64,000 nt of DNA from Thermoplasmatales archaeon (GCA_030672305.1 DAOVGR010000014.1:1-64000), one strand, 5' to 3'; shown: positions 1 to 10,906, counted from the stretch's first letter. Notes: generated from the sequence alone by a model not told the origin. Translations and numbers: made by a program.

Positions 1-8
1 ATTAACTC

Positions 9-236
9 TTAAAAAGATTTTATTAGCTCTGCAATTTTTTCTCGTTTGTCCTTCTCGTTAGGTAAAGCAATAGATGCTCTCCATCTCTTTGTTTCATCAG
101 GCAAATAATAAACACATGAGATTGCAACAAACTCATTCTCCCCTACAGGAGTTACTACCCTTCTTTTAGAAATTTCAATAAAGCTATTTCTTCCAAATTT
201 AACCTCTTTAGATTTTAAGGTCTCAAATTCTACCAT
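9..236 (-). CDS. small conserved protein, possibly PC4-like ssDNA-binding
   Basis: A 75-residue basic/acidic protein without signal peptide or membrane segment. The pattern is a short beta-rich core (FIEISKRRVV, then FVAISCVYYLPD, then RWRASIALP) followed by a C-terminal helix. This order resembles the transcriptional coactivator PC4 / ssDNA-binding fold (beta strands, then a helix rich in charged residues), but the match is by eye and weak. The ATG is preceded by a strong ribosome binding site, GGGAGGAAGTG, a few bases upstream. It lies downstream of metK on the same strand, separated by 122 bases with its own AT-rich promoter-like stretch, so it may be transcribed alone. Function unknown; a role in nucleic-acid binding is only a suggestion. 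Confidence 0.7.
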   Translation of the reverse strand: MVEFETLKSKEVKFGRNSFIEISKRRVVTPVGENEFVAISCVYYLPDETKRWRASIALPNEKDKREKIAELIKSF

Positions 237-358
237 TTTACACTTCCTCCCTCGAAGGTGCTAGATATCTAATGTTACACTATCTTAATACTAATTAATA
301 TACTTATGTATAATAGGTATTAGAAGATTATTCAAAAAAATAAGTAAAAAAGGTGGAT

Positions 359-1534
359 TTATTTTTTCAATCCGGCCTCTTTTTTTAATAATTCAACTTT
401 ATCTGTTTTCTCCCAGGTAAAATCTGGATCATCACGGCCAAAGTGACCATAAGATGCTGTTTTGTGGAATATTGGTCTTCGCAAATCTAGATGCTTTAGA
501 ATATCACTTGGTTTCAATGGGAAAAACTCTCTAATAAGGTCTTCTATTTTACTAAGAGGTATCTTATTTGTGCCAGAACAATCAATATTTACTGAAACGG
601 GTTCAGCGACTCCAATTGCATAAGCAAGTTGGATTTCACATTTATCAGCAATGCCAGCAGCAACTATGTTTTTAGCAGCATAACGAGCTGCATAAGCTGC
701 ACTCCTGTCAACCTTTGAGGGATCTTTACCAGAGAAAGCACCACCACCATGACGACCGACACCGCCATAGGTATCAACTATGATTTTACGACCGGTAAGT
801 CCTCCGTCAGCATATGGTCCACCACGGACAAATGCACCAGTTGGGTTAACATGGAAAATTGTATCTTTATCTATCCATTTATTACATACAGGTTTTATGA
901 CTTTTTCAATAATATCTTTTCTAATTCTGTTATGTGCTATGCCGCCATCATGTTGGGTGCTTACAACAATTGTGTCAGCTCTCAATGGTTTTCCTTTTTC
1001 ATCATATTCAATTGATACCTGTGATTTACCATCTGGTCGAAGGTAGGCAACTTCTCCTTTTTTTCTGACTTCTGCAAGTTTTTTTGTAAGTTTATGTGCA
1101 AGAGCAATTGGTAGTGGCATTAGTTCTTTTGTTTCATTACACGCATATCCATACATCATTCCTTGGTCGCCTGCACCTTGCTCTTTATGAAGTCCATCTC
1201 CCTCAGTAACTCCTTGAGAGATATCTGGGCTTTGTTCTGTGATCTGAATCCAAACAGAGCATGTTTCCCATTCAATACCGTACTCTGCATGTGTGTATCC
1301 AATTTCTTTAATAGTATCTCTGACTGTACTTGGAATATCAATATATGCTTTTGTTGTCATTTCACCAAAAACCATTACGCCTCCATTCTTAGTTCCAGTC
1401 TCAACTGCTACTCTTGAAAATTTATCTTGACTTAATGCCTGATCTAAAATTGCATCTGATATCAGGTCACACATTTTATCTGGATGACCTTCAGTTACTG
1501 ATTCTGAACTAATTAGTATCTTTCTTTTAGTCAT
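359..1534 (-). CDS. metK: S-adenosylmethionine synthetase, bacterial type
   Basis: Makes S-adenosylmethionine from ATP and methionine in the cytosol. About 391 residues, the usual length for the bacterial/eukaryotic enzyme family. It carries the ATP/methionine-binding GHPDK motif near residue 17, the GAGDQG signature near the first third, and the glycine-rich loop [16 protein letters not shown]. The frame extends 11 codons further upstream to 1567, but the ATG at 1532-1534 has a good ribosome binding site (AGGTGA, about 6 bases away) and gives the usual N-terminus, so I chose it. Most archaea use an unrelated-looking archaeal MAT family, so this gene is probably an inter-domain acquisition (inference from family knowledge). 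A T-rich tract just after the stop could terminate transcription. Confidence 0.96.
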   Translation of the reverse strand: MTKRKILISSESVTEGHPDKMCDLISDAILDQALSQDKFSRVAVETGTKNGGVMVFGEMTTKAYIDIPSTVRDTIKEIGYTHAEYGIEWETCSVWIQITEQSPDISQGVTEGDGLHKEQGAGDQGMMYGYACNETKELMPLPIALAHKLTKKLAEVRKKGEVAYLRPDGKSQVSIEYDEKGKPLRADTIVVSTQHDGGIAHNRIRKDIIEKVIKPVCNKWIDKDTIFHVNPTGAFVRGGPYADGGLTGRKIIVDTYGGVGRHGGGAFSGKDPSKVDRSAAYAARYAAKNIVAAGIADKCEIQLAYAIGVAEPVSVNIDCSGTNKIPLSKIEDLIREFFPLKPSDILKHLDLRRPIFHKTASYGHFGRDDPDFTWEKTDKVELLKKEAGLKK

Positions 1535-1642
1535 ATTTTCACCTACAATATACAACTTAGCCTCCAAATTAGTGGAATGTATGAAACTAAAACCTGGTTA
1601 TTAACTTTTTTAAAATGGGGAATAAAAAAAAAAGTAGATTAA

Positions 1643-2050
1643 TTATTCATCAATTTTCCTTGTTACCCAAGTTTTATCATCAAGAGCATCATAAATAGCT
1701 TCGTCAGATATATCTTCAATAGTTTGCTTATCTGACAAGACACTTCTAATTCTTTTATTTTCATCTTTTGCATATTTTAATATAATGTCTTTTCTAATAA
1801 CCCAATAGTGAGTTCGCCATTCTCTACCATCATATAGTGTTGTCTCTTCTCTTTCTGTTGTAAGCATTCCTTCTTCTTCTAAAATATAAAACAATTGTCT
1901 ATCTTCAGGGTCTAAAACATTGTCAATAACTCGGTCTTGAAAACCAAAAATATCCATTACGAAACCTGCATCTCTTCTTGCTTCCCCAATATTAATTCCA
2001 ACTCTATTTGCTATTGCTTTTGATAAATCATCAAGTGTTATAATGTTCAT
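1643..2050 (-). CDS. conserved archaeal hypothetical protein (DUF6015-like)
   Basis: A 135-residue soluble acidic protein. It begins with a helix (ITLDDLSKAIANRVGI), has a central region with a winged-helix feel (LFYILEEEGMLTTEREETTL followed by WRTHYWVIRKDII), and ends in a short acidic tail. From memory it resembles the archaeal family DUF6015, which I cannot verify here. The LEEEGML-to-strand pattern is typical of a small DNA-binding winged helix, but no function is established. The ATG follows a ribosome binding site, GAGGGTG. It is transcribed divergently from the gene at 2225, across a 174-base region that must hold both promoters. Confidence 0.72.
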   Translation of the reverse strand: MNIITLDDLSKAIANRVGINIGEARRDAGFVMDIFGFQDRVIDNVLDPEDRQLFYILEEEGMLTTEREETTLYDGREWRTHYWVIRKDIILKYAKDENKRIRSVLSDKQTIEDISDEAIYDALDDKTWVTRKIDE

Positions 2051-2190
2051 AATCTATACACCCTCTTCTTGTATTATTGCATAAAATTGTATTGCACTAC
2101 TATTGTGTTTGTTCTCATATATATAGTTTTTGGTTATTTCTCCTTTTAAAATTGAAAAAAATCGATAAAAATAGCTGAAAATGGCGTAAA

Positions 2191-2199
2191 TTATAAATA
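2191..2199 (+). promoter_or_regulatory. TATA box of the DUF5678-like gene
   Basis: TTATAAATA lies about 30 bases before the ATG at 2225. No ribosome binding site precedes that ATG, so this arrangement fits a leaderless or nearly leaderless archaeal transcript. Confidence 0.55.
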
Positions 2200-2224
2200 C
2201 GTAAAGATTCCTAAGATTTAATTG

Positions 2225-2416
2225 ATGAAGCAAGAAAACATATTAAAGAAGTTTTCTGGTGAATGGCTTTTGTTATTCAACGATGAAATAGTAGATCATA
2301 GTGCTAACGTTGAAGATATACTAAAATTGGCTGAAGAAAAATTCCCAGCAGATAAATTTCCAGACGACCAAATTAAGATATCAAAGGTATTAGATGGAAG
2401 ACTAAGAGATTTTTAA
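2225..2416 (+). CDS. small DUF5678-like protein, partner of the adjacent aspartic protease
   Basis: A 63-residue protein of the form helix, then GEWLLLFNDEIVDHSANVEDIL, then a lysine-rich helix and a final short strand. This layout (a GxWl-x5-E-v-h core followed by a helix) matches what I remember of DUF5678, a small archaeal and cyanobacterial family. A TTG lies one codon before the ATG; the ATG is preferred. It is followed after 78 bases by a retropepsin-like protease gene on the same strand. As I recall, DUF5678 genes often sit beside such protease genes, so the two probably act together. The biochemical role is unknown. Confidence 0.66.
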   Translation: MKQENILKKFSGEWLLLFNDEIVDHSANVEDILKLAEEKFPADKFPDDQIKISKVLDGRLRDF

Positions 2417-2494
2417 TATTTGAATTAAATTTTAATTTATGTGTATTAAAATATCAAAAGTATTATCTTGAGATATTCATTTACATTGCTTCTT

Positions 2495-2893
2495 ATGTCA
2501 GAACCAATGTTTATTTTCAAATACTTTCGATATCCTGTTGTTCCCGTTAAATTCTATTATAAGGATCAAGAAACTCCTTTTATTGATGCTTTACTTGACT
2601 CTGGCGGAGATTTTATAGTAATTCCAATGCCTATTGCACGGTATCTAGGATTAAGATTAAAAAAAGCTGGTGATGTTGATACTGCAGGGGGAACAACTTC
2701 TCTCTTTAAAGCAACATTAAGCATGCTTATGGGTAATAAACAAAAAAACGCAGTCTATAACAATATTCAGATACATGTTTCTGGAAGAAATGACATACCT
2801 GTGTTACTAGGAAGACATCCAATTTTTGAAGATTATGAGATTATCTTCAAAAAACAAAAAAATCAACTTATTTTAAAGTCACATAATCCATAA
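2495..2893 (+). CDS. retropepsin-like aspartic protease (clan AA)
   Basis: A protein of about 132 residues with the single-domain retropepsin pattern: a catalytic ALLDSGG motif with Asp near residue 35, the hydrophobic stretch after it (FIVIPMPIARYLGL), a glycine-rich flap region (AGGTTS), and the downstream PVLLGRHPIF segment that corresponds to the conserved h-h-G motif of the fold. Such proteins work as homodimers, each giving one Asp. The frame is open to a TTG at 2468, but the ATG codons at 2495 or 2507 are more likely starts; no clear ribosome binding site decides between them. No signal peptide is seen, so it should be cytosolic. The substrate is unknown; the upstream DUF5678-like gene is the likely partner. 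Confidence 0.8.
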   Translation: MSEPMFIFKYFRYPVVPVKFYYKDQETPFIDALLDSGGDFIVIPMPIARYLGLRLKKAGDVDTAGGTTSLFKATLSMLMGNKQKNAVYNNIQIHVSGRNDIPVLLGRHPIFEDYEIIFKKQKNQLILKSHNP

Positions 2894-2907
2894 ATTATAA
2901 ATATAGA

Positions 2908-2994
2908 GATTGGTATAGCGGGTAGAATACTTCACTGTTAATGTTGATTAGAGTGAGATATATAAAAATAATGATTTAAAGGTTGAGTCCCGGC
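2908..2994 (+). pseudogene. decayed tRNA-Asn-like sequence
   Basis: The stretch from about 2909 reads like the D arm and anticodon arm of a tRNA-Asn: TTGGTATAGCGGGTAGAATA followed by CTTCACTGTTAAT, with GTT in the anticodon position. A T-arm-like fragment, GGTTGAGTCCCGGCC, follows at about 2980. The acceptor strands do not pair, the 5' half of the T stem is missing, and about 35 AT-rich bases separate the two pieces. A 9-base stem with one mismatch can form between 2927-2935 and 2953-2961. I read it as a decayed or disrupted tRNA gene, not a working one; an unusual intron-bearing tRNA cannot be fully excluded. Confidence 0.45.
2958..2968 (+). promoter_or_regulatory. TATA box for tRNA-Lys and probably the RNA polymerase operon
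   Basis: ATATATAAAAA is centred about 38 bases before the mature tRNA-Lys 5' end, allowing a short processed leader. There is no good TATA element in the 37 bases between the tRNA and rpoH, so this promoter may serve the whole operon. Confidence 0.5.
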
Positions 2995-3001
2995 CTATTA
3001 T

Positions 3002-3075
3002 GGGCCTGTAGCTCAGCTAGGTAGAGCATCTGGCTTTTAACCAGGTGGCCAAGGGTTCGAATCCCTTCAGGCCCG
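3002..3075 (+). tRNA. tRNA-Lys (TTT)
   Basis: A full cloverleaf: acceptor GGGCCTG pairs with CAGGCCC, D arm GCTCAGCTAGGTAGAGC, anticodon stem CTGG/CCAG closing a CTTTTAA loop with TTT anticodon, and T arm AGGGTTCGAATCCCT. The discriminator base is G and CCA is not encoded. It lies 37 bases upstream of rpoH on the same strand. Confidence 0.97.
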
Positions 3076-3112
3076 CCTTCACCCTGAAAACACTAGGAGG
3101 AAGGAATATATA

Positions 3113-3382
3113 ATGGTAAAAACAAAAACAATTGAAAAAAAACAACTTGATATTCTACAACATAAACTAGTTCCGTTTCATGTAATACTTTCTGAAAAAG
3201 AAAGAAATGAATTCTTAGAAAATTATAAGATAACACCTGATCAGTTGCCAAAAATACTACATACAGATCCAGTCGCAATTTATATCGATGCACAGCCGGG
3301 ACAAATTGTAAAAATTATTAGAAAGAGCCATACTGCAAAAGAAGCAGTAGCATACAGACTTGTAGTGGAAAGTAACGAATAA
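3113..3382 (+). CDS. rpoH: DNA-directed RNA polymerase subunit H (Rpo5)
   Basis: An 89-residue homologue of archaeal Rpo5, equal to the C-terminal assembly domain of eukaryotic Rpb5. It helps form the lower jaw of RNA polymerase. Recognisable features are the core [14 protein letters not shown] and the following proline-rich stretch ([15 protein letters not shown]), then the final basic strand. Length is normal for the family. The ATG has a very strong ribosome binding site, AGGAGGAAGG. It is the first protein gene of the RNA polymerase operon, with rpoB starting 11 bases after its stop. Confidence 0.96.
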   Translation: MVKTKTIEKKQLDILQHKLVPFHVILSEKERNEFLENYKITPDQLPKILHTDPVAIYIDAQPGQIVKIIRKSHTAKEAVAYRLVVESNE

Positions 3383-3393
3383 TAGGTGTAAAA

Positions 3394-6300
3394 ATGAGAG
3401 AACTTATCGATTCTTTTTATAAAGAGCGTAGTATAGTTAACCACCAGATTGCATCATATAATGATTTTCTTGAGCGCAGGTTACAAAGTATTGTTGATAG
3501 TACAATAATTGGTCAAGAAGAAGAAATGGAAAGGGGTTATATCTATCCAGAAATAGAGAATTATAAAATAAAATTTGGTAAAATAACTGTTGGTAAACCA
3601 GAAGTAAAAGAAGCAGATGGTACTGTAAGAAGATTAACCCCAATGGAAGCACGCTTAAGAGATTTAACTTATGAAGCGCCAATATCTTTAGAATTTATCC
3701 CTGTAAAAGATGATGTTGAGTATGATCCTGAGGAAGTAAGAATCGGTGAGCTTCCGATTATGATTAAATCAAAGGCCTGCAATCTTGCAAGGCACAGTAT
3801 TGAAGAGAAAAAAGGTCATGAGCTCTCAGACGAAGAAACAAAAAAAGAACTTCAGCAGATGCAAGAAGATGTTTTAGATCCAGGTGGGTACTTCATTAGT
3901 AATGGTACAGAAAGAGTTCTTATTACAGTTGAAGATCTTGCACCTAATAGAGTTCTTGTTGAAAGATCAAGCAGATATGGTAGAGATATAGAGGTTGCCA
4001 AAGTATTCTCTCAAAAGGAAGGGTATCGTGCTTTAACGGTTGTTGAAAAGAAAAATGACGGCATGCTTATGGTATCTCTTCCAACAACTTATGGGCAGAT
4101 TCCCTTAATGATACTCTTAAGAGCACTTGGAATGGAAGATGATGAAGAAATCGTTGATGTAATAAGTGTAGATCCAAAGATGGAACCTTATGTTCTTGCA
4201 AACATAGAAGAATGCGCTAATGAGTATGGTATAACAACTAAAGAAGACGCTATTGCCTATCTCGGGAAAAAATTTGCTGGAGGCCAAGCAAAAGAGTATC
4301 GTGTTAAAAGAGTCGAGACCTTGATGGATAAGAATCTTTTACCTCACCTTGGTAATGAATCTGTGGATCGTCTTACCAAAGCAATTTTCATGGCGCGTAT
4401 GGGAATGGCGGTATTAGAGCTTGCTCTTGGAAAAAGAGAAGAAGATGATAAGGATCATTATGCAAATAAAAGATTGAAGCTCGCAGGGGACCTTATGGAG
4501 GATCTATTCCGTGTTGCTTTTACAGCTCTCTGTAAGGACCTTAAATATCAAATTGAAAGGATCCATGCAAAAGGAAAAGAAATAAAAATTAGTTCATCAC
4601 TTAGATCAGATGTTTTGAGTCAACGTATCCATCACGCTTTAGCTACAGGTAATTGGGTAGGTGGCAGAGCAGGAATATCGCAACTTCTTGATAGAACAAG
4701 TAATTTAGCAGTTCTCAGTCACTTAAGAAGAGTAACGTCGCCTCTAACTAGATCACAACCTCATTTTGAAGCACGTGATTTACATTCTACACAATGGGGT
4801 AGGCTTTGTCCTAATGAAACTCCCGAAGGGCCCAACTGTGGCCTTGTAAAAAATCTTGCCCTAACTGTCGAAATAGCTGAAGGATTCTCAGAAAAAGAAG
4901 TTGAAAATATGCTTAAGGATTTGGGAATAAGAGATATTACTAAAAAATCAACTGGCGCTAGAGTTTATCTTAATGGAGATCTTATTGGGATGTATCCCGA
5001 TGGCAAAGAATTAGCTCAAAAACTTAGAGAGAGACGAAGAAAAGGACTTCTAAATAACGAGGTAAATGTTGCTTATTACGAAGAAGCAAATGACTTAATC
5101 GTAAATTGTGACTGTGGTAGACTCAGAAGGCCACTTGTAATCGTTGAAAATGGTAAACTATTATTGACAAAGAAATATGTCAGTGATCTCTTAACAGGTA
5201 GAAAGAGATGGGTAGATCTTATAAATGAAGGTATTATGGAATACGTTGATGCTGAGGAAGAAGAAAATACCTTAATTGCACTAAAAGAAGAAGATATTAC
5301 ATCAGATTATACACATATGGAAATGGACCCAATATGCATACTTGGCATAGGAGCATCTCTTGTTCCTTATCCAGAACATAATTCTTCCCCAAGAATTACA
5401 ATGGGTGCGGGAATGGGAAAACAATCCTTAGGTTTTGGAGCAGCAAACTATCGAATAAGACCAGATACTAGAGGACATCTACTACATTATCCTCAAGCAC
5501 AAGTTGTTCAAACTCATCCTGTTAAGTATATTAAATTTACAGAAAGACCCGCAGGTCAGAATCTAGTTGTTGCAGTAGCATCCTATAAGGGATATAATAT
5601 GGAAGATGCATTGGTGATGAACAAGGCTAGTATAGAAAGAGGAATGGGACGTAGTAGTTTTTTTAGAACATATAGCAGTGAAGAAAAAAGATATCCTGGT
5701 GGACAAGAAGATCACTTTGAAGTTCCCGATCCTGACTGTAGGGGTGTCAGAAGCGAGGAAGCATATGTAAATCTTGGTGAAGATGGTCTTATTTCACCAG
5801 AATGTGGTGTAAAAAGCTCAGATGTTCTAATAGGAAAAACCTCTCCACCCAGATTTCTAGAAGAACCAACAGATTTTCTTACACCACAGAAAAGAAGAGA
5901 AACATCTGTAACAGTTCAACATGGTGAGGGAGGAACTGTTGATAAAGTAATGCTTTCTGAATCAGTTAATGGTTCAAGAATGGTAAAGATTACAGTTCGT
6001 GAAGAACGAATTCCTGAATATGGTGACAAATTTGCATCAAAACATGGACAGAAAGGAGTTATCGGACTATTAGTATCTCAGGAAGATATGCTATTTAACG
6101 AGCAAGGAATTACCCCTGATTTAATAATTAATCCACATGCAATTCCAAGTAGAATGACCGTTGGCCATGTTCTTGAAATGATAGGCGGAAAAGTTGGTGC
6201 TTTAAACGGTAGAATTGTTGACGGTACTGCTTTTAGTGGAGAGTCTGAGGAAGTTTTAAGAAAAGCCTTAGTGGAAAATGGATTTAAACATAATGGTAAA

Positions 6301-6756
6301 GAATTGCTGTACAATGGAGAAACAGGTAAACCTCTTGAAGTTGATATATTTGTTGGATGTATTTACTATCAGAAACTTCATCATATGGTAGCAGGAAAAA
6401 TTCATGCTCGTTCAAGAGGTCCTGTACAAATATTAACAAGACAACCGACAGAGGGTAGGGCTAGAGAAGGAGGACTAAGGTTTGGAGAAATGGAGAGAGA
6501 TTGTCTAATTGGTCATGGAGCATCAATGGTTATTAAGGATAGACTTCTTGATGAATCAGACCTTACTGTGAAATATATATGTAATACATGTGGACACGTA
6601 GCAATCCATGATAGACACGGAGCTTTGCGTTGTTCAGTTTGTGGAGATAAAGCAGATATTTATCCAATTGAAATGAGCTATGCATTCAAACTTTTAATTG
6701 ATGAATTAAAATCTTTGGTCATCGCACCAAGAATAAAATTAGAATCATTAGTATAA
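3394..6756 (+). CDS. rpoB: DNA-directed RNA polymerase subunit B (Rpo2, unsplit)
   Basis: An 1120-residue second-largest subunit of RNA polymerase, forming one side of the catalytic cleft. Motifs seen include [14 protein letters not shown] near residue 170, [13 protein letters not shown] in the middle, [26 protein letters not shown] near the nucleic-acid-binding region, and a C-terminal zinc ribbon (CNTCGH ... CSVCG) near residues 1063-1085. It is a single gene, whereas many methanogens and halophiles split it into B'' and B'. The unsplit form is one reason to favour a Thermoplasmata-like lineage. It lies between rpoH and rpoA1 with short spacers and no promoter. Confidence 0.98.
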   Translation: MRELIDSFYKERSIVNHQIASYNDFLERRLQSIVDSTIIGQEEEMERGYIYPEIENYKIKFGKITVGKPEVKEADGTVRRLTPMEARLRDLTYEAPISLEFIPVKDDVEYDPEEVRIGELPIMIKSKACNLARHSIEEKKGHELSDEETKKELQQMQEDVLDPGGYFISNGTERVLITVEDLAPNRVLVERSSRYGRDIEVAKVFSQKEGYRALTVVEKKNDGMLMVSLPTTYGQIPLMILLRALGMEDDEEIVDVISVDPKMEPYVLANIEECANEYGITTKEDAIAYLGKKFAGGQAKEYRVKRVETLMDKNLLPHLGNESVDRLTKAIFMARMGMAVLELALGKREEDDKDHYANKRLKLAGDLMEDLFRVAFTALCKDLKYQIERIHAKGKEIKISSSLRSDVLSQRIHHALATGNWVGGRAGISQLLDRTSNLAVLSHLRRVTSPLTRSQPHFEARDLHSTQWGRLCPNETPEGPNCGLVKNLALTVEIAEGFSEKEVENMLKDLGIRDITKKSTGARVYLNGDLIGMYPDGKELAQKLRERRRKGLLNNEVNVAYYEEANDLIVNCDCGRLRRPLVIVENGKLLLTKKYVSDLLTGRKRWVDLINEGIMEYVDAEEEENTLIALKEEDITSDYTHMEMDPICILGIGASLVPYPEHNSSPRITMGAGMGKQSLGFGAANYRIRPDTRGHLLHYPQAQVVQTHPVKYIKFTERPAGQNLVVAVASYKGYNMEDALVMNKASIERGMGRSSFFRTYSSEEKRYPGGQEDHFEVPDPDCRGVRSEEAYVNLGEDGLISPECGVKSSDVLIGKTSPPRFLEEPTDFLTPQKRRETSVTVQHGEGGTVDKVMLSESVNGSRMVKITVREERIPEYGDKFASKHGQKGVIGLLVSQEDMLFNEQGITPDLIINPHAIPSRMTVGHVLEMIGGKVGALNGRIVDGTAFSGESEEVLRKALVENGFKHNGKELLYNGETGKPLEVDIFVGCIYYQKLHHMVAGKIHARSRGPVQILTRQPTEGRAREGGLRFGEMERDCLIGHGASMVIKDRLLDESDLTVKYICNTCGHVAIHDRHGALRCSVCGDKADIYPIEMSYAFKLLIDELKSLVIAPRIKLESLV

Positions 6757-6776
6757 TTAAATTGAAGGTTAAAATT

Positions 6777-9446
6777 ATGGAAAGATCAAAAAGTATTACA
6801 AAAAAAATAGGTGCTATTTCCTTTTCACTTCTTTCACCAAATGAAATAAGAAAGATGAGCGCTACAAAAGTTATAACTGCTGATACATATGATGATGATG
6901 GATTTCCAATTGCTATGGGCCTAATGGATCCCAGACTAGGTGTAGTAGAACCAGGTCTACGCTGTAAAACATGTGGACTAAGGGTAGGGAAAGACAAATG
7001 TCCAGGACATTTTGGTCATATAGATCTAGCAATGCCTGTTATTCATGTTGGCCTTGTAAAATCTATTCGTGACTGTCTTCGTGGAACTTGTAGAGGATGC
7101 GGGAAAATTTTACACACTGAAAAACAAAGAGAAGAACATATGCTAGAACTAAAAAAATATAAAGGAGAAGGACGAGATCCAACTTTTGTATTAAAACAAA
7201 TAATTAAAGAATCTGTAAAATCAGAAAAATGCCCTTATTGTAGCAGAGAAGTTGGAAAGATAGAACTTGATAAACCAACCTCAATAAGAGAAAATGGGAA
7301 AAAACTTACACCATCAGAAGTAAGAGAATGGCTTGAAAAAATACCAGATGAAGATCTTCCACTTTTAGATATAGATGTCAAATCTGCGAGACCTGAATGG
7401 ATGATTTTAACAGTCCTACCAGTTCCACCAGTTACAGTAAGACCATCTGTTACACTTGAATCGGGTGAGCGATCAGAAGATGATTTGACACATAAGCTTG
7501 TTGATGTTATTCGTATTAATCAACGATTACAAGAAAATAGAGATGCTGGTGCACCACAACTTATTGTTGAAGATCTTTGGGAATTATTACAATATCATAT
7601 TACTACTTATTTAGATAATCAAACATCTGGAATCCCACCAGCTCGTCATCGTTCAGGAAGACCACTAAAAACACTAGCACAACGTTTAAAGGGAAAAGAA
7701 GGACGATTTAGAAGTAATCTTTCTGGAAAACGTGTTAACTTTTCTGCACGTACTGTAATTTCTCCTGATCCAAATTTAAGCATAAATGAAATCGGTGTTC
7801 CTATACAAATAGCAAGAGAACTAACAATACCCATAAAAGTAACAACCCACAATATTGAATGGTGTAAAAATCTGATTCGGCAAAAGATTAAAATTTCTGA
7901 AAATCCAGAGCAATACAATCCCGGTGTAAATTATGTAATTCGTGAAACTGAAGGAATGAAGCAACGGATAAAAATAACAGAAAAAAATGCAGAAGATGTA
8001 GCAGAAAAATTAGAAATTGGAGGGGTAATCGAAAGGCAACTCATGAACGGTGACCTTTCTTTATTTAATCGGCAACCTTCTCTTCATCGCATGTCAATGA
8101 TGGCACATCGGGTTAAGGTTGTACCAAATAAAACATTTAGATTTAATTTGAGTGTTTGTCCTCCTTATAATGCAGATTTTGATGGAGATGAGATGAATTT
8201 ACATCTCTTACAAGGTGAGGAAGCACAAGCTGAAGCAGAAATACTAATGAAGGTTCAAGAAAATATTTTATCCCCAAGATTTGGAGGTGCTATTATTGGA
8301 GGAATACATGATCATATTTCTGGTTGTTTCCTCCTTACACATCAAAATAAAAAGATTCCTTATGACGACGCTTCCCATATATTATCAGCTATTAAATATG
8401 AAGGTAAAAAACCTAATATAATAGAAGAAAATGGAAAAAAATATATGAGTGGAAAGGACATATTCAGTACTCTTCTACCAGATGATCTCAATTTGGAATA
8501 TAGAGCTAAAACATGTTTGAACTGTGAGGTTTGTACAGCTCCAAAATGTCCAAATGATGCATATGTAATTATTAAAAATGGTATGTTAAAACAGGGAACA
8601 ATAGACGAACATAGTATAGGTGCTTTTAAGGGAAAAATTTTAGATAGAATCATCAGAGATCATGGAATGAATTCAGGTAGAGAATTTATCGACAATGTTA
8701 CAAGGATGGGAATAAATTCTATTACAATATTTGGCTTTACTACAAGCATTGATGATGAAGATATCCCCGAAGAAGCAAAGAGGCAGATACAAGAAGGATT
8801 AGAAAAAGCTATGAATAAAATCAGAAGTCTTGTTAAAGCCTATGAAAATAATGAACTAGAATCTCTTCCTGGAAGAAGCCTTGAAGAAACTTTAGAGATG
8901 GAAATAATGAGAGTTACAGGTAGAGCAAGAGACATGGCTGGTGAAATAGCAGGTAAACACCTTGGACTGAATAATAGTGCAGTCATAATGGCTAAATCTG
9001 GTGCTCGTGGTTCAATGCTTAACCTTTCACAGATGTCAGGATGTGTAGGACAACAAGCTGTTCGAGGTGAGAGAATTCATAGGGGTTATCAATACAGAAC
9101 CTTACCACATTTCAAAAAGGGAGATCTTGGTGCAAGAGCAAAGGGATTTGTTGCATCTTGTTATAAAACAGGACTTAATCCAACAGAATATTTCTTCCAT
9201 TCAATGGGTGGACGAGAAGGTTTAGTTGATACTGCAGTACGTACTTCAAGATCAGGTTATATGCAAAGAAGATTGATTAATGCTCTTGAAGATGTTAAGG
9301 TAGAAAATGACAAAACTGTTAGACATTCTGGTGGCCAGATAATACAATTTATTTATGGAGAAGATGGAATAGATCCTGCTAGAAGCAGTGGTGGAAATGC
9401 TGTAGATGTAGATCGAATAATAACTGATATTAAAGAGGAGATGTGA
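6777..9446 (+). CDS. rpoA1: DNA-directed RNA polymerase subunit A' (Rpo1N)
   Basis: The N-terminal part of the largest RNA polymerase subunit, about 889 residues. It holds the catalytic magnesium loop [10 protein letters not shown] near residue 465, the zinc-binding clamp motifs CKTCG ... CPGHFGH near residue 63, and CRGCG and CPYC pairs further on. The trigger-loop half lies in rpoA2, the usual archaeal split. A TTG at 6762 is in frame, but the ATG at 6777 follows GAAGGTT at a good distance and is preferred. Its TGA overlaps the rpoA2 ATG by one base, so translation is probably coupled. Confidence 0.97.
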   Translation: MERSKSITKKIGAISFSLLSPNEIRKMSATKVITADTYDDDGFPIAMGLMDPRLGVVEPGLRCKTCGLRVGKDKCPGHFGHIDLAMPVIHVGLVKSIRDCLRGTCRGCGKILHTEKQREEHMLELKKYKGEGRDPTFVLKQIIKESVKSEKCPYCSREVGKIELDKPTSIRENGKKLTPSEVREWLEKIPDEDLPLLDIDVKSARPEWMILTVLPVPPVTVRPSVTLESGERSEDDLTHKLVDVIRINQRLQENRDAGAPQLIVEDLWELLQYHITTYLDNQTSGIPPARHRSGRPLKTLAQRLKGKEGRFRSNLSGKRVNFSARTVISPDPNLSINEIGVPIQIARELTIPIKVTTHNIEWCKNLIRQKIKISENPEQYNPGVNYVIRETEGMKQRIKITEKNAEDVAEKLEIGGVIERQLMNGDLSLFNRQPSLHRMSMMAHRVKVVPNKTFRFNLSVCPPYNADFDGDEMNLHLLQGEEAQAEAEILMKVQENILSPRFGGAIIGGIHDHISGCFLLTHQNKKIPYDDASHILSAIKYEGKKPNIIEENGKKYMSGKDIFSTLLPDDLNLEYRAKTCLNCEVCTAPKCPNDAYVIIKNGMLKQGTIDEHSIGAFKGKILDRIIRDHGMNSGREFIDNVTRMGINSITIFGFTTSIDDEDIPEEAKRQIQEGLEKAMNKIRSLVKAYENNELESLPGRSLEETLEMEIMRVTGRARDMAGEIAGKHLGLNNSAVIMAKSGARGSMLNLSQMSGCVGQQAVRGERIHRGYQYRTLPHFKKGDLGARAKGFVASCYKTGLNPTEYFFHSMGGREGLVDTAVRTSRSGYMQRRLINALEDVKVENDKTVRHSGGQIIQFIYGEDGIDPARSSGGNAVDVDRIITDIKEEM

Positions 9447-10906
9447 TGGCTAAAAAACAAACAAAAAAACAAGTAAAAAACAAAACTAAAATTAAAAAGA
9501 TTATCTTAAAAGATACTACTGCAAAAAAAACAGTAAAAAAAGAAAAAAAGACTAAAAAACAAACAAAAATATCACCTAAAAAATCCCCACAAAAAAAGAC
9601 TTCACCCAAAGAGAAAATAGAAAAGATTAGAAAAAAGAAAAAGGCTGAAGTAAAAACTACAAAAAAGCCTAAACAAAAAGAAAAAAAGTTGGTAGTTAAA
9701 AGAGAAACTCCACCACCAAAACACCCAAAACCAATTGAGGAATCTCCTGAACATAAAAAAATTAGATCAGAGATTAATAAGATTCTAGATGGTAGATTTC
9801 TTCCTTTAGCAATACTTGATGATATTATTTCTAAGGTCTCAGAAGAACAAAAACTTCAATCTAAATTAAAAGTTATAATTTCTAAATCCCTTGCAGAATA
9901 TGATAAAAATGCTGTTGATCCATCTGAAGCTTGTGGTATAGTTGGAGCTCAGAGTATTGGAGAACCTGGTACTCAAATGACAATGAGAACATTTCACTAT
10001 GCTGGTGTTGCAGAGATTAATGTTACTTTAGGACTTCCTAGACTAATTGAAATTGTAGATGCAAGATCAATTCCTTCCACACCTATGATGAATATATATT
10101 TGCGGGATGAATTCAGACTAAATTCTGATCTTGCAAAAGAAGTAGCCAATCAGATAGAAATTACACGTTTAAATAGTATAGCAGATATTGAGACAGACCT
10201 AACAAATTTAGTAATTTATGTTAAGCCAAATATGAAAACATTAAAAAATAAAAATATATCAATTAAGGAAGTAGGGGAAATAATTAAAAAAATTAGAGGA
10301 ATAGATGCAAAAATTGATAAAGATAGTATAAAGATATCTTTGGATGATCCTAGTTATAAAAAACTTTTAGATGTAAATGAAACATTAAAGGATTTAAAAG
10401 TAAAAGGAATAGATGGTATTAAGCGTATTATTATACGAAATGAACCAAAGGAAGGATATGTTATTTATAGTGAAGGGAGCAACTTGGAAAAGGTTTTGCA
10501 AGTAGAAGGTGTTGATCCCTATAGAACAACAACCAATGATATACAGGCTGTTGGAAGAACCCTTGGGATAGAAGCTGCTAGAAACATGATTATACAAGAA
10601 GCTCATAATACTTTATCAGAACAGGGTTTAAATGTTGATTTAAGACACATTATGCTTGTTTCAGATGTAATGACTGCTGATGGAACTATAAGAGCTATTG
10701 GCAGACATGGTGTAAGTAAAGAAAAGGAATCAGTGCTTTCTCGTGCTGCTTTTGAAATAACTGTTTCTCATTTATTACAAGCCGCCAGAAGAGGTGAAAC
10801 CGATAAACTCGGGGGTGTTGCAGAAAACATTATTGTAGGACAACCTGTTAACCTTGGAACTGGTGCCGTAGAACTCGTCATGAAAAGAAGTAAAAAGAAG
10901 GAATAA
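9446..10906 (+). CDS. rpoA2: DNA-directed RNA polymerase subunit A'' (Rpo1C) with lysine-rich N-terminal extension
   Basis: The C-terminal part of the largest RNA polymerase subunit. The family core starts at about residue 105 and includes the bridge-helix/trigger-loop sequence [21 protein letters not shown] and the final [10 protein letters not shown]. Before it lies an unusual extension of about 105 residues with about 42 lysines and prolines toward the end, probably disordered and strongly positively charged. Typical archaeal A'' proteins of about 390 residues lack it. The ATG at 9446 overlaps the rpoA1 stop and has GAGGAG upstream; a GTG one codon earlier is possible. The extension could bind nucleic acid, but that is inference. 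Confidence 0.96.
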   Translation: MAKKQTKKQVKNKTKIKKIILKDTTAKKTVKKEKKTKKQTKISPKKSPQKKTSPKEKIEKIRKKKKAEVKTTKKPKQKEKKLVVKRETPPPKHPKPIEESPEHKKIRSEINKILDGRFLPLAILDDIISKVSEEQKLQSKLKVIISKSLAEYDKNAVDPSEACGIVGAQSIGEPGTQMTMRTFHYAGVAEINVTLGLPRLIEIVDARSIPSTPMMNIYLRDEFRLNSDLAKEVANQIEITRLNSIADIETDLTNLVIYVKPNMKTLKNKNISIKEVGEIIKKIRGIDAKIDKDSIKISLDDPSYKKLLDVNETLKDLKVKGIDGIKRIIIRNEPKEGYVIYSEGSNLEKVLQVEGVDPYRTTTNDIQAVGRTLGIEAARNMIIQEAHNTLSEQGLNVDLRHIMLVSDVMTADGTIRAIGRHGVSKEKESVLSRAAFEITVSHLLQAARRGETDKLGGVAENIIVGQPVNLGTGAVELVMKRSKKKE

